The notes: generated by a model from the letters alone, not told the origin. A stretch of 64,000 nucleotides of DNA from Maratus speciosus (GCA_963932465.1 OZ010787.1:31252087-31316086); one strand, 5' to 3'. Numbered from the stretch's first letter, positions 1 through 11,247 are shown. Translations and numbers: made by a program.

Positions 1-84
1 TACATTTAATTTTCATTTTAATCCAAGATTTCCATGCGATTAAAAAAAAAATTACATTCTGCTGCTATATCAAAATAGTATTTG

Positions 85-234
85 CATAGCTGCGAACTTT
101 TACGCTTTGTTTTTACCACCAAAATTAAAAAGAAATTTTCCACTTATTGAATTACAGAGTTCACCTATTAAATATGGAAGATTTTGCTATTGAATTTTAG
201 TGGTAAGAAAAAAGCGTAAAAGTTGGCAGCTATG
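85..234. mobile_element. MITE, CATAGCTGCCAAC family (copy A1)
   Basis: Short element with terminal inverted repeats. The left end reads CATAGCTGCGAACTTTTACG and the right end is its near-complement, ending AGTTGGCAGCTATG. Inside are mirrored ACCACYAAAATT blocks. The flanks GTATTTG and GTATTGG suggest a 6-7 bp target duplication. Related copies lie at 23124-23272 and 60926-61077, with more diverged ones at 9043-9201 and 29243-29413. There is no coding capacity, so it must be moved by a transposase encoded elsewhere. Confidence 0.8.
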
Positions 235-1377
235 GTATTGGTGTTAGCAAATATTGATGAAATTCTTTTTTTTTCTTGTTCTCACTGCTTATATCACACT
301 ACAGTAAGTACATTTCTATATTCCAGATGTAATATTCTTTTCTCATTTACAACCTCAGTGGTTGTATCAGGTATAAGATGATCACTAATAATACAAATAC
401 TTTTACAAAAGGTTTGAATATTTTTCTGAAAATAAAAACAAACTGTGAAAGTATAATTCTTTGAGAACTCTGTGGTAATTATACATTCAAAATCTGTAAA
501 ATTGTCTTTACGTTTTGAAAAGTGTTGAGCTTAGACTTTTCATGTAAAATTATGTGATTTTAATTAAATCAGTTTATTTTAATTTCAGAAACTCATCACG
601 AGGTAAAATATCTGCAATAAGATCAGTTTTGTTTCCTATTACTGTTTCAAACTTATTTCATCTGGCAATTTAAGACTTCAAGAAGTGCTTCTGGTTCGAG
701 ACATTCAAACAACGTTCGTACGGGCCCTTGAATTTCCAGACTAAGAAATTCTTTGGTACATTATTTCCTTATAGAAAATATTTCCTTAAATAAGGCAAAA
801 TTTCGCGCGTTTAAATTATATTTATTTTTCTATTAAGAAATACTGATATTTGGCCTTGAAAATAACGGTACCTGTACGAACCATGTCAAAGAACTTAGGT
901 AACGAACATGTCACTCTTAATGCTACACACAAGTGAGTCAACAAAGTCCAGGAAGTGATGTTTACTTTTGCCACTTCTATTATCAATTCTAAATTCTGGT
1001 GAAATTTACATGCAAAAATACCATGAGTACCAGATGTTACTGGCAGAAAACGCACTAATTTATTAATATAAATAATCTACATGTAAATAAACATAGTTAA
1101 TTTTACTAAAATTTTTAATCTAACTTTAAATATTTTTAAATAAAATGTTTATGTCTTTGTAAAGTGTATTATTATTAATTTCATTATGGTTTAATTTCAC
1201 TTAATTTTAAGTTTAAAATACTGTGAAGAAGTTAAAATTAGTAAAAAGAAATTGACATATTTCTTATATATTTTAACAAGATAAAATTATGCAACTATTT
1301 GTAATACTTTCTGTGTTGTTTTTCTTTGAATTTCAACAAAACATAAGGGCTAAATTTTTTTTTCATGCAGGTGTAAC
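235..1377. other. A+T-rich spacer, no gene seen
   Basis: No convincing coding region or named repeat. A weak inverted pair starts near GTTCGTACGGG (713) and ends near CCTGTACGAAC (873-883), which could be an old MITE of about 170 bp. The open frame at 822-1055 on the minus strand crosses it, has no recognisable domain and is probably chance. Confidence 0.5.
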
Positions 1378-1560
1378 GGTCGTATTCACCAACTACTTAG
1401 ACCCCGGGTTAAACCGAAAACCTCGGTCGAACGCTCAAATGATATTCACCTTTATCCTGATTGGACGTTTCCTTGATAATGCTCAATTAAATGTTATCGT
1501 GAATTTCATTTGAGCGGTCGACCGAAGTTTTCTAGGTTGAGGTAAATGGTGAATACCAGC
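1378..1560. mobile_element. Fold-back MITE, GTATTCACC ends
   Basis: The sequence folds back on itself. GGTCGTATTCACCA at the left matches TGGTGAATACCAGC at the right in reverse complement. An inner pair, CGCTCAAATGA and TCATTTGAGCG, is also inverted. I found no second copy and no clear target duplication. Confidence 0.6.
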
Positions 1561-1639
1561 ATTAGTATTTTAAGATAAAAGGAACTCGGATCACTTTTCA
1601 AGAAACAGAAAGCATCAGATAAAGAGAAGATAGAACTTA

Positions 1640-1860
1640 CCATATATACTCGTTTATAAGTCGACCCCAAATTCGAGAGGAATAACAGACTGAATACCTT
1701 TATTAAAAAACAAAAAAAAAAAAAAAAAAATTATCTTCATCTTATCTAAATGCATAACTTGCTGATATTAAATGAGGCAAAGATGGCTACGAGAAAATAT
1801 TAGTACGGAACATATTTTTCTCACGAAATTAGGGGTCGACTTATACACGAGTATATACGG
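1640..1860. mobile_element. pogo/Tigger-like MITE with TA target duplication
   Basis: 221-bp element whose ends are CCATATATACTCG and CGAGTATATACGG, followed inwards by the paired TATAAGTCGACCCC. The inverted repeat is about 29 bp with two or three mismatches. A TA dinucleotide flanks each side (1638-1639 and 1861-1862), as expected for Tc1/mariner/pogo insertion. The interior is A-rich, includes a poly-A run at 1712-1730, and carries no transposase. Confidence 0.8.
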
Positions 1861-1921
1861 TACTTTCTCTGGCCCGACGGGAAATGAACAGAGACTTTGT
1901 GCATTTTTATGGAACTGTTAT

Positions 1922-2129
1922 TTAACCTTCCGTCTACCAGACGGGTCCATTGGACCCGACATGTACATTCAAAATATTTATTCAAACCAGAAATTTCTTC
2001 AAAACAAACTAAATGTATAAATCAGACAATAATAAGTTAAATAAACAAATTAAATAGTTTTAAGTAAAAATTCTGGTGTAGAATGTTTTTATAAAACTTG
2101 AGTAAAATTTCCGGTAGTTCTAGGGTTAA
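1922..2129. mobile_element. TTAA-bounded 208-bp MITE (copy L1)
   Basis: Begins TTAACCTTCCGTCTACCAG and ends AGTTCTAGGGTTAA, with TTAA at both edges as left by piggyBac-type insertion. Reading it base by base against 8255-8462 I found no difference over 208 bp, although unrelated sequence lies on both sides. A diverged inverted copy sits at 31647-31846. Non-coding; the open frame at 1772-2020 only crosses it. Confidence 0.85.
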
Positions 2130-2496
2130 AAGCCAGTTATGTATCACTCATACAATTTACATGGTAACTTTATATTACAATAATGTTTGTTATCCCAGGT
2201 TTTAAAATTTTCGACTCTGTCCTTTTTGAGATATCAGTTTGTGAAAACTGCCAAAAACAGAGTTAACACAGTTTTTGATGAGCTGTAAAAAAAAGAAAGG
2301 GTATTCTATGATTAAAATTTGTAAAATAAAGTTGCCCTATAAGAGATCAGTGTAAGAAAAAAATATTTAAGGCGGGTCTGATTTCCTTCATAAAAATGGT
2401 AGCGAAATGTGGTGTTTGACCTTTTAATTCTGAGGTTTTTAAACATGTTTCTGACCCATATTTAACGTCTTAGAAGTAAGTGAAAACGTTGCAGAG

Positions 2497-2724
2497 ATCG
2501 TCGGTACCATGTCAAACTACCCAATATGAATACAGTGTTGCCAACGGGTTCCTTTTTTTAAACAGTAAAATTCGCCATATTTAATGACATATTAATTAAT
2601 GCGAAAACAAGGGGAAATTTACCAACTCAGAAAAGTGTTGCCAATCAAGAAATCTGAATTTTATAAAAGTAACGCACTGGCAACACTGTTTTCATATTGG
2701 ATAGTTTGACATGGTACCGACGAT
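2497..2724. mobile_element. MITE with long TIR, ATCGTCGGTACCATG ends (copy K1)
   Basis: Ends are ATCGTCGGTACCATGTCAAA and its reverse complement. The inverted region continues through CCAATATGAA and AGTGTTGCCA, giving about 45 bp of near-matching TIR. The middle holds a CGCCATATTTAATGACATATTAA segment shared with the copy at 48879-49140; shorter relatives lie at 21037-21222 and 54886-55240. Confidence 0.8.
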
Positions 2725-3657
2725 ATGTCCCAATCCGTAATAAAGGGATTAGTGATCAAAATCGCAGCATTCAGAAAAAAAATCACTAAAAAATAACTTT
2801 ACTATTTATAATTATTTTTTTTCTGTTGTAACAATTTTCTAGATATTTTTAAGAGTATATTTATCCCACAATTTCCTGATAAATTTTCTTATCTCCATTA
2901 GAAAGATTAAAACAGCTTATCTCTAATCATTATGATACAGTTAGGAATCATGAATGAATCTATTCGCTGAATATTAATTTTCAATTGTTATTTTCTTGAA
3001 ACAAATGAGATTATGTAACAAACACAGCATTTATTCTTTCGGAAAATCATTTATGATTGTCCTTTTTTCCTAAATGGATTCCAATTTTTATATTTAATGC
3101 AAATAAATCCAATTATCGTAAAGGCAGCAGAATTATTATTTTTTTTAATGCTGAAATTTATAACCTTTCACTCAAAATAGTTACGTTACTTCTAGAGACA
3201 GAACCTGAATTGGAATTCTCGAACTAAATAATGCAATAAAATAAAAACATCTGAAATATATCTTTTGATATATGACTGAATAAAAAAATTATATCAATAA
3301 TATTCATCAAACTTGCAGCAATTAAATGAAAATTATTTTGAACAACTCAATTAAAAAAAAGTATAGAATAGCGGAATGTTTTCAGCATCAATTTTGTTTT
3401 TGACGATATCTGAATAGCTTCTATATTTCCCATTAGAAAATTACAATTTATTTAGAAAAATCTCAAATTAATACCATAATGATCCGGATCTGGAAAGAGG
3501 TTTTTTTTTTTTAGTATAATTTTTCAATTATTATTTTTATGAACTGAATAAAATATATAAACTTTGCAAATGTGATTTTTTTGTACAATTACTGTGAATG
3601 AATACAATTACTTTTAAAACAATAAAAAATATTTGAAACGCACCTGAGACACTAAGC
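2725..3657. other. A+T-rich spacer with diffuse repeats
   Basis: No gene. Fragments such as CTGAATATTAATTTTCA and AAACAAATGAGAT recur here and at 4505-4810 and 5180-5260, so this may be a decayed dispersed or tandem repeat. Nothing else recognised. Confidence 0.5.
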
Positions 3658-3659
3658 TT

Positions 3660-4499
3660 AAGGGGATCCGGGTTTCAAAATTCTATTTTTTTATTTATAG
3701 AGATTTTGTTATGAATTTTTTTTCTGAAATATTTTTTAATGTAATAAGAATATTGAAGGTAAAAAAAAATCTGAAACATTTTAAATATTTTTTTAATTTG
3801 AATTTTAAAATTTTAAGCATATATAATTTTTTATGTAACTCTGGCAGTACTTACTCGATTTACCAAATTTTTACACTTTTGTGTACAGAAAATATGTCAT
3901 TTTAATTTGCCTTCAGGATTTCTTAAAATATTGATTATGATTTTTTTTTCAAATTAAGTAAGAAAATGCAGTTTTATTATGAGTGAGTTTTACATTAATT
4001 AGCATGTTTTCAGAATTATCACTCAGAATTAAAAATCCTGAAGATAATTTGTTGGAAATATAGCATAAAAGCTCTTTTGAAAATTTCATTCATATATTTC
4101 TCAAGGTAATTTAGATATATCCTTAAATTTGACAAATCGTGAAAAAATTCATTCTGAGATAAATGAAGTTAAAGTCGCGGACGAGGGATCTTAAAAATCA
4201 ATTTTTTATTTTTCGTAATTTCACTTTAACGTTTATTCAAGGGTACATTATATGCATTACGTCATGCATTTATCACAAAAAAAAAATTGAGTAAACAAAA
4301 GAATTTTAAACCTATTGATATGCAAAGTGCAGGGGCATTTTGAAAATTTCTAATATAACGCGTAAAATTCCTTTTTTTCTCAAAACTTTTTTGTTTAATT
4401 TTTTTATGATAAATGCATGCCATAATGTATATAATGTTGTACCCTTGTGTAATAAAAAGAAAATCCATTTTTTTGAGAATTTTTAGAACCGGACCCACC
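3660..4499. mobile_element. 840-bp TIR element, GGATCCGGG ends
   Basis: The left end AGGGGATCCGGGTTTCAAAA is matched in reverse complement by the right end GAACCGGACCCACCT. A second inverted pair lies inside: AAGGGTACATTATATGCATT near 4240 against its complement near 4445, giving a hairpin about 210 bp long. Open frames here are low-complexity and not convincing. Unclassified DNA element. Confidence 0.6.
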
Positions 4500-4504
4500 T
4501 AATT

Positions 4505-4810
4505 TTATATTCATTATGAATAAATCCGGTCACTTTTAAAACAATAAAAAGTAAATGAAAATAACTTGGTTTTTATTTCCTGAATATTACTTTCTATTTC
4601 TTACTTTTATTAAACAAATGAGATACACCATATTCACGGAAATGAATTATTTTTCATATTCATTGTAAATAAAACCAATTACTTTTAAATCAATGAAAAG
4701 TAAGTAAAACTCAACTGGTTTTTTTTTTTCCTGAATATTAATTTTCAGTTGTTATTTTAATTAAACAAATGAGATGCATCATTTTTGTGGAGGTGAGTTC
4801 ATTTATATAT
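4505..4810. repeat. Diverged tandem repeat, period about 152 bp
   Basis: Two units can be aligned: ACTTTTAAAACAATAAAAAG near 4530 and ACTTTTAAATCAATGAAAAG near 4682. Each is followed by a TTTCCTGAATATTA block and AAACAAATGAGAT. Similar pieces upstream (2940-3100 and 3590-3640) suggest the array was once longer. A+T-rich spacer without further features continues to 5407. Confidence 0.6.
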
Positions 4811-5407
4811 GTTTATTGTGGATAAATCTAATTTCATTTAAAATAATAACTCAGATAAAAGAAGTAAAAAAACAAAATTATTTTTTCTCAAATTCTTATA
4901 CTAAGTTTGGAAGCCAGAAATGTTATTGGAAATCCCTATCCAATTAATGCCATGAATGTAACTGAAACTTATTTTTTGATTCATTGGATGGAATAAAATT
5001 TATATTTTATCAATTTTATGAATTAAATTACAGTGATAAAAAAGAGCCACGACATTAAATCTATAATTGCCTTTTATTTTCTTAATTGATTCAGTAGATA
5101 TTATTTTTGAACGTCAATATACACATTAATTTCTCGATACTCACTTATTCCTATTACAAAGATTAAAGTGACATTTAGAAAAATTAATTATTATGATATA
5201 TATGGGGATCAAGAATGAGGTGTTTTCCGGATTATTAATTTTCAGTTGTTATTTTTACTATTCGAAGAGTTATTGCCATTACAAATTCAAAAAGCTAATT
5301 TTCGCGTTATTTATTCTCGCAGCATTTCTCATTAAATAAGGGGCATTTTCTATGCTAAAACTGTGGTAACTTATCGCCTACGGCTCTCCGCTTCAAGATC
5401 ACATAAA

Positions 5408-5627
5408 TTAACCCTTTCCGGCACAGTGGTCCCACTGCGGGACCACCAAATTTTAATTCCAGATTTTCAAACGGTACCAAGAGTATTTTAATAAAATTTT
5501 GCTTTTGTTATGTAAGTTTAAAACTATAGGTTTTTAATTTCCAAGAAGTTCGTTGGTAAATTCTGCTATCAGTCAATCATTTCAAAATTTTACGAACAGA
5601 AATTTTCTGTACCGGAAAGTGTTCAAG
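5408..5627. mobile_element. TTAA-type MITE (copy F8, diverged)
   Basis: Starts TTAACCCTTTCCGGCACAG and ends near TACCGGAAAGTGTTCAAG, an imperfect inverted copy of the start. Inner TATCAGTCAATCATTT is shared with the copy at 27718-27930. It belongs to the same broad TTAACCCTTT group as 10504-10720. The right-hand TTAA has decayed. Confidence 0.6.
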
Positions 5628-5851
5628 AGTGGCATAATTTGGATGGGTTCAAAATTACGAAATTGTATTTTTTCTTAAAGTACTCCTTATACACAGGAAA
5701 ATCACATACATAGATTCAATAGATAGGAATCGATATACAAAAGACAGGACAATTTTGGAGTTAAAGACGTTGAGCGCGCCACGGCGTGATGTATAGTAAC
5801 AAAATTTTAAGCGAGTCATTCTCTGTAGGGTTTTTTTGAAATCTGTGCACA

Positions 5852-7750
5852 CTAGGGTGTTCCGAAAAAAAACATTTTTTTTTTTCAATTTTCGATGATG
5901 GGTAGTGCGGAAAAGTTGCAAATGGTGGCACTAAGTTTAGACAAAAAATTGAGATTTTTCGGACAATTTCTTCATTTGTAGGAAATGGCTTGAAGTTTCG
6001 CTCAAAAGCTGATTTTTGAGATTTTTTAGCAAAAATTTAAAAAATGTTAAATTTAAATTATTTTTGCTGAATTTACTTGAAATGTCATGTTTAGTGTACG
6101 AAATGTTTAAATAAGTTCTGATTATCTATTATTTATTTGTTATGTGTATTTTGAATTAGACGATTTTTATAGCCTTTTCGCGAATAACTGATCAAAAATT
6201 GTAAGTATTGATTGGTTCGCTCGTCGGTTTCTCTCTTTTGTCTTTATGTTCCTCGCTCTTCCTTCGTTTTTTCGAAGCGTTCACAGTCACATATTTGAAT
6301 ACCGGACTACAGCTTGTCTTGACAGCAATTCTGGAAGGAGAGGAGAATGTGGAGTAGAAACCAATGAAAACGTAATCAGTCATCATGAAGATGAGGGAGG
6401 AAATAGGAGATGGGAATAACTGCGAGATGGGATGTTAATTATTTTTCTGATCTAAAATACAGAGATTATCAGAAGATTAAAAAAGTGGGAACTTTCAAGC
6501 AGGCAGTTCTTCTCAATCAGAATTTTAACCAGGGCCTTCAAAAGAAGACACTCTCAAACGCATATCCCTTTCTCACACGGCGTTCGTTATATTTTCAAAG
6601 GGTATATCATATAGGTAAATTGCGTTAAGGGCTTCATTTGTGCTTCAGAAAGCAGGAATTGTGAAAACCAATAATAAGAATCTCGTCATCGATAAAGACT
6701 TGGCCAGGAGACAGAAAAAGAAACGTGAAAAGAAGATACAGGAGAAGGAATATCTGGGAGGATGAAAAATTACAACCATATTTTTCATGGTAGAAATAAT
6801 AACACGATCTTCAAAGAAAAAGGCAACAAGAGGCACCGTCGAGAGAAATACGTAGCACATTTCAATAATGGCGCGCGAAAATGTACGTGTCCATTTCTAC
6901 GATCCAGTTCCTGTTTCATGGACATCAGAAATGTAAAAGGCTGAAGATTTAAGTTCTCTATTAATCTAGCTTATTTCAATTGGTAAAGGTCTAAGGTGAA
7001 GTGGTTCTACCGTCTAGTTTAGACAGTTGATTTCGCTGTCAGAGTGGAAGATCGTTCGTATGAAGAATACATATCAAATGTTGCAGTTCTCTTCTTGAAT
7101 TTTTCCAAAGCACTTCTTTATTTTGGCTTAGAAAATTATATAATGATTTTGCTATTTCTATGCAGTGACATGAGGGAGGTGTCAAGTGGCCCAAATATTC
7201 CAACCACGTTCAGACAACATGGTGATATTTGTTTCGTCTTTCCGTCGATGGTGCTGCTAGTCCCATTTTTTTCTATGAAGACCGTATTACTTTACTTACT
7301 ATCAAAAAAGATGCTTGTTATTTTTCGTCCTCAAAGATCTTCCTCCTCCTGTATCTTCTTTCCAAGTTTCCTGACCAAGTCTTTATCGATGAAGAGATCC
7401 TTATTCCCTGTTGTCACAATTCCTGAAAATTTTGCTCACTTATACGCGAAAAAGCTATAAAAGTCACATAATTCAAAATGCACATAATTATTAAATAATA
7501 CATAATCAAAGCTTATTTAAGCATTTCGTACACTAAGCATGATATTTCAAGTAAATTCAGCTAAAATAACTTAAATTTAATATATTTTAAATTTTTGCTA
7601 AAAAAATTCAAAAATCAACATTTGAGCAAAATTTCAAGCCATTTGCGGCAAATGAAGGAATTGTGCTAAAAATCTCAATTTTTTTGTGTGAACTTTTACG
7701 CACTATCCAGCATCGAAAATCGAAAAAAAGTTTTTTTCGGCTCACCCTAG
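5852..7750. mobile_element. 1.9-kb long-TIR DNA element, CTAGGGTG ends
   Basis: Ends are CTAGGGTG (5852) and CACCCTAG (7750), flanked on both sides by TGCACA (5846-5851 and 7751-7756), a possible 6-bp target duplication. The outer arms run about 330 bp each, including TCAATTTTCGATG and GCTTGAAATTTTGCTC-type blocks in mirror order. A second inverted pair lies further in (6655-6870 against about 7215-7425). The left arm has about 460 extra bases (6190-6650) with no mirror partner. Open frames at 6192-6386, 6410-6628 and 7044-7460 give no domain I recognise; they could be transposase debris or chance. Confidence 0.7.
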
Positions 7751-7764
7751 TGCACACTCTAGCC

Positions 7765-7933
7765 AGTGTTCCCAGATTGTTGATCGTCACCCCTTTTTTT
7801 GAAATAGAAATATTAGACCTATTTCAAAATAGATTAAAAATTCTGAAAAATAAGGCGAATTATACTATTTTAAAAAAGTGGTGTCAGCCAAATATTCTGA
7901 ATTAAAAAAGCCCCTAATCTGGCAATACTGACT
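7765..7933. mobile_element. MITE, CAGTGTTGCCAGATT family (copy J1)
   Basis: Left end CCAGTGTTCCCAGATTG is mirrored by AATCTGGCAATACTGA at the right. Internal TATTAGACCTATTTCAAAAT and TATACTATTTTAAAAAAGTG blocks are shared, in reverse orientation, with 9303-9471. Non-coding. Confidence 0.65.
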
Positions 7934-8089
7934 CTAGCTGCGGTAATTTTCAATCAATTAGTACAAAGCTTTCTTTTTTAAATAATCATAACAACTTTAA
8001 TAGCACACTAAGCAGGATTTTGTTTTCCAAATATCGATACCTTACTTTTCTTTCCAACTTTAATCTTTTCATTTCCAGTCGGAAAGTAC

Positions 8090-8841
8090 CACGGTACTAT
8101 TATTAAAGAGGAATTGACGTATCCTCAAAATGTGAAGCTTCAACTGTAGCCGATTTCGCAGTGGTCTCATTACAGCTGTGGAAACTTTCCACTAGTACAT
8201 TTGCATAGAAAATGTCGTCTTACCTAAGCACCTTATTAATGCATAATTTCAGTCTTAACCTTCCGTCTACCAGACGGGTCCATTGGACCCGACATGTACA
8301 TTCAAAATATTTATTCAAACCAGAAATTTCTTCAAAACAAACTAAATGTATAAATCAGACAATAATAAGTTAAATAAACAAATTAAATAGTTTTAAGTAA
8401 AAATTCTGGTGTAGAATGTTTTTATAAAACTTGAGTAAAATTTCCGGTAGTTCTAGGGTTAATTATGGCCAAAAACATATAACTATATTTTCTGGTGGAT
8501 GTTTATTTTGGTGGTCCGTTCGGCGGCAGGCCCTGCGTTTTCCAATATTGTAACAACCTGTACAACCTCTTGTCACTATCGGTGAAAGAGATTATAATAG
8601 CCAGACCAACTGTAATCAGTAAAATCGAATAGAAATCTGTACCATATTTTTGGGGAAAATGTTGCATGCATAATCCGCTAAACTAAGGCGAAGTTTTCTA
8701 TTCAAAATTTATTGGTGGAAGTTTGCTTCGGCGGTCACCTGAAACTGTTGATCCGACGTAAAAAGTTGGCCGCCATCTTGTTACAACGTCCTCAGTTACT
8801 TCACTCGTAACTGGTAGACTCTACACTATATAATTCCACTG
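8090..8841 (+). mobile_element. H-family TIR element (copy H1) with nested MITE
   Basis: Begins CACGGTACTATTATTAAAG and shares GTGAAGCTTCAACTGTA, CCCTGCGTTTTCC and CCTCAGTTACTTCACTCG blocks, in the same order, with 23048-23756, 23934-24440 and 34602-35149. The L2 MITE at 8255-8462 interrupts it at a TTAA. The last part of the right TIR seems lost: the TCTCCTCCTCTTTATTCG block present in H3 is missing before CCACTG. Non-coding. Confidence 0.7.
8255..8462. mobile_element. TTAA-bounded 208-bp MITE (copy L2)
   Basis: Same 208 bases as 1922-2129, in the same orientation, with TTAA at 8255-8258 and 8459-8462. It is nested in an H-family element: the flanks ATAATTTCAGTC and TTATGGCC read as one stretch in uninterrupted H copies such as the one near 34745. 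The insertion is therefore younger than the host element. Confidence 0.85.
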
Positions 8842-9042
8842 AAAATATACGTCACATAGAAATATTTTTTATTCCACTCCTATATAGAAAAAGTCTTCAT
8901 AAAAATGTACAAAACAAGTTCAAAAAATCTAGGCGTAACTCGCACCTCTGATTATGCATAAAAAGTGCGAATTGAATTTTGAATAAAAAGTGCATAAACT
9001 GTGTTATACACAAAGAGACAAAGAGAATAAATCCCTAATTCC

Positions 9043-9201
9043 TAGCTGCCAACTTGTATGGATTTTTGCTACGAATAAAATTTAATAGAAAATGTTTCCT
9101 AATTCAATCGCTGAATTGCACTGAATTTTGATAATTAAACAAGACAGAAAATTCTGTTATATTTTAGTGGTAGCAAAGTTCCGTACATATTGGCAGCTAT
9201 G
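9043..9201. mobile_element. MITE, CATAGCTGCCAAC family variant (copy A2)
   Basis: Left end TAGCTGCCAACTTGTATGG, right end CCGTACATATTGGCAGCTA, with mirrored TTTTTGCTAC and GTAGCAAA blocks. Closest relative is 29243-29413. Spacer from 8842 to 9042 shows nothing recognisable. Confidence 0.7.
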
Positions 9202-9302
9202 CTAATTGAATTCTTTTCAAAAAGTGTAAAAATAGAGCCAGTGGTGCCATCTGTGGAGCATTTTACGAGAATCTGTATTTGTTGAAATTAAAGAACTATG
9301 TC

Positions 9303-9471
9303 AGTGTTGCCAGATTGGGCACTTTTTTAATTCAGAAAATTTGACTGTCACCACTTTTTTAAAATAGTATAACTCCCTCATTTTTCATAATTTGTAATCT
9401 ATTTTTAAATAGGTCGAATATTTCTATTTTAAAAATCGGTGACAATCAACAATCTGGGGACACTGAACTAT
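9303..9471. mobile_element. MITE, CAGTGTTGCCAGATT family (copy J2)
   Basis: Ends CAGTGTTGCCAGATTGG and CAATCTGGGGACACTGA form an inverted pair. It carries the CACCACTTTTTTAAAATAGT and CGAATATTTCTATTTTAAAA blocks seen in J1 (7765-7933), in the opposite order. Non-coding. Confidence 0.7.
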
Positions 9472-9586
9472 GTCCTTTTTCCCTACAAGGTGGGATAGAA
9501 CTCCTTACTTCGGGTTTGGGATTCCAGCGCGTTACACTTTTTGTAACAGGGCCCATGCTTGGATATGATTTGAAATGCGGGTAATG

Positions 9587-9734
9587 CATTGGTGGCTAAC
9601 CGTGGCACGCCTGTTACCACTAAAGTTTTATAGTATTTATTGCTATATCTAATCATTTAATCTCCGATTGAAGAAGTCGACTATATCTTTAAAAAAAACA
9701 GTGGTATGCGGCGTGCCGCGGTTGGCCACCACTG
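9587..9734. mobile_element. hAT-like MITE, GGTGGCYAACCG ends
   Basis: 148-bp element with ends CATTGGTGGCTAACCGTGGC and GCCGCGGTTGGCCACCACTG, strongly inverted over about 30 bp. The 8-bp flanks GGGTAATG and GGATAATA partly agree, which fits an old hAT-type duplication but does not prove one. Part of a related element sits at about 24550-24640 (ATACCACTAAAATTTTATAG and GCGATTGAAGAAGTCG). Confidence 0.7.
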
Positions 9735-10119
9735 GGATAATAGTGAAGGATGGTGAAGTGGATTTTAGTGTGTGTTGGTATTGTTATAAAGTAGATGGTA
9801 AATTTATAGGGGCTGTTATAATTTAATTCGAGTTTTAATTAATAAGGTTAACGTATCATTAGAGTTTTCTATGCTTAATGGATAATTAAAATATGGCTTG
9901 GTTAATATAATTTATTAGAGAAATTTTCTTAGCTTACTAAATGGTTGAAATATTGTCTGATTAATTTGTAGCAGAGAAATTAAAAATCTTGAGTTGGAAT
10001 TTGGGGATATTTTATCGATTTGAGACGATGGTTATGACTTTAACACTTTAGTGTTTATAGAGACGGTGGAGTGGAATCAATTATACATAATTTCCATTTG
10101 ATTGTTATGAATTTATTTC

Positions 10120-10500
10120 TTAAATGAAAAAGCGATCCTTGAATTTTGAAATTTAATTGACTAAATTTTCTTTTTGACCTATTTTGAAAAACACAGTAAA
10201 TTTATTCTTTTCGAGTAACTTAAAATAATTAAACACTAAGAGACGGTACATATAAGAAGTTTCCGTTGTATAGGGGCTTTTTCCAAAAGTGCTATGGGGA
10301 AATAAATTTTTAGTTCTGTTTTCTTAGGATTATGTGTTAAAATGTATTTGAAACGGATGGTTCAAGGGCAGTGTTGAATATAGGCTGCTGTAGTCCAAAA
10401 GGAAGATCTCCCCCCGCTCACCCCCAAAGCTTTTGAAATTTTATAAACTAAATTTTTTTCTCCGATTTTGAAAGACACAAAATATTTATTATTTTCGAGT
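10120..10500 (+). repeat. Local duplication that preserves an unoccupied TTAA site
   Basis: A segment near 10130-10235 (GACTAAATTTTC, TTTTGAAAAACACA, TTTCGAGTAAC) is repeated near 10430-10503 (AACTAAATTTTT, TTTTGAAAGACACA, TTTCGAGTAAA). In the first copy the text runs straight on as TTAAAATAATTAA. In the second it is split by the MITE at 10504-10720. The G-rich run at 10773-10784 and the spacer to 11247 hold no gene; short GCA-rich phrases such as ATGCACAATTTTTGCA recur around 10940-11130. Confidence 0.65.
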
Positions 10501-10503
10501 AAA

Positions 10504-10720
10504 TTAACCCCTTCCGGCGCGGAATAATTCTGTTTATAAACTGCTGAAATAATGGGCTGACACAAGAATTTATAAACAATTCATTAGAAAATATGAACTT
10601 GCTTATTTTCACGCACATTATAAAAGAAAAATTTTAATTAAATATTCTTGGCGTCATTTGTCAGTTTTGGAATTAAAATTAGATGTCCTTTTTTAAGGAC
10701 ACCGCCTTCGAAAGGGTTAA
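10504..10720. mobile_element. TTAA-type MITE (copy F9) with matching empty site
   Basis: Begins TTAACCCCTTCCGGCGCGG and ends CGCCTTCGAAAGGGTTAA, an inverted pair bounded by TTAA on both sides. The flanking text reads CGAGTAAA before it and AATAATTAA after it. The paralogous stretch at 10208-10232 has CGAGTAAC, a single TTAA, then AATAATTAA, so the pre-insertion state is visible. The open frame at 10362-10565 partly overlaps it and is not a gene. Confidence 0.85.
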
Positions 10721-11247
10721 AATAATTAATTTTAAGAAAAAGTACAGCTATGATTTTTTCATTTGGTGGGGCGGGGGGGGGGGGCGTGTAGTACCCTATA
10801 TTCACCATGGAGATTAATTTTTAGTTCTTATTTTTATATAGGTTATATGTTAATTTTTTCCCCATGGTAGTTAATTTTTTACATCCAGTGAGACTGGAAT
10901 ATACAGACACATACAAAATATTGGAATATACAGACACATTTGTCAATAAAAATGCACAATTTTTGCAAACATATATCATGCACTAATTTTTTGCAAGAAA
11001 TAGGCTTAATTTTTGGAAACATAGAAAATGCACTTGTTTGTATGCATAAAAATGCAGATAATTTTCACAAAATGTATATACTTTTGATATGTTCAAAAAT
11101 ATTCACATCTTATGCAAAAAGTGTGTACAATCAATGTTTTTTTGCAACTTTTTCTAGTTGCGCTCGTATAACATTTTCAAAAACAATCTTTGCAATACAA
11201 TTTTAATAGGTTTAATTTGACACTGGTACAAATAGTGTACATATAAA

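Noticed and set aside
7044..7460. 138-codon open frame as a host exon or transposase
   Set aside because: It lies in the arm of a long-TIR element; no domain or motif could be recognised, so I only mention it in that entry.
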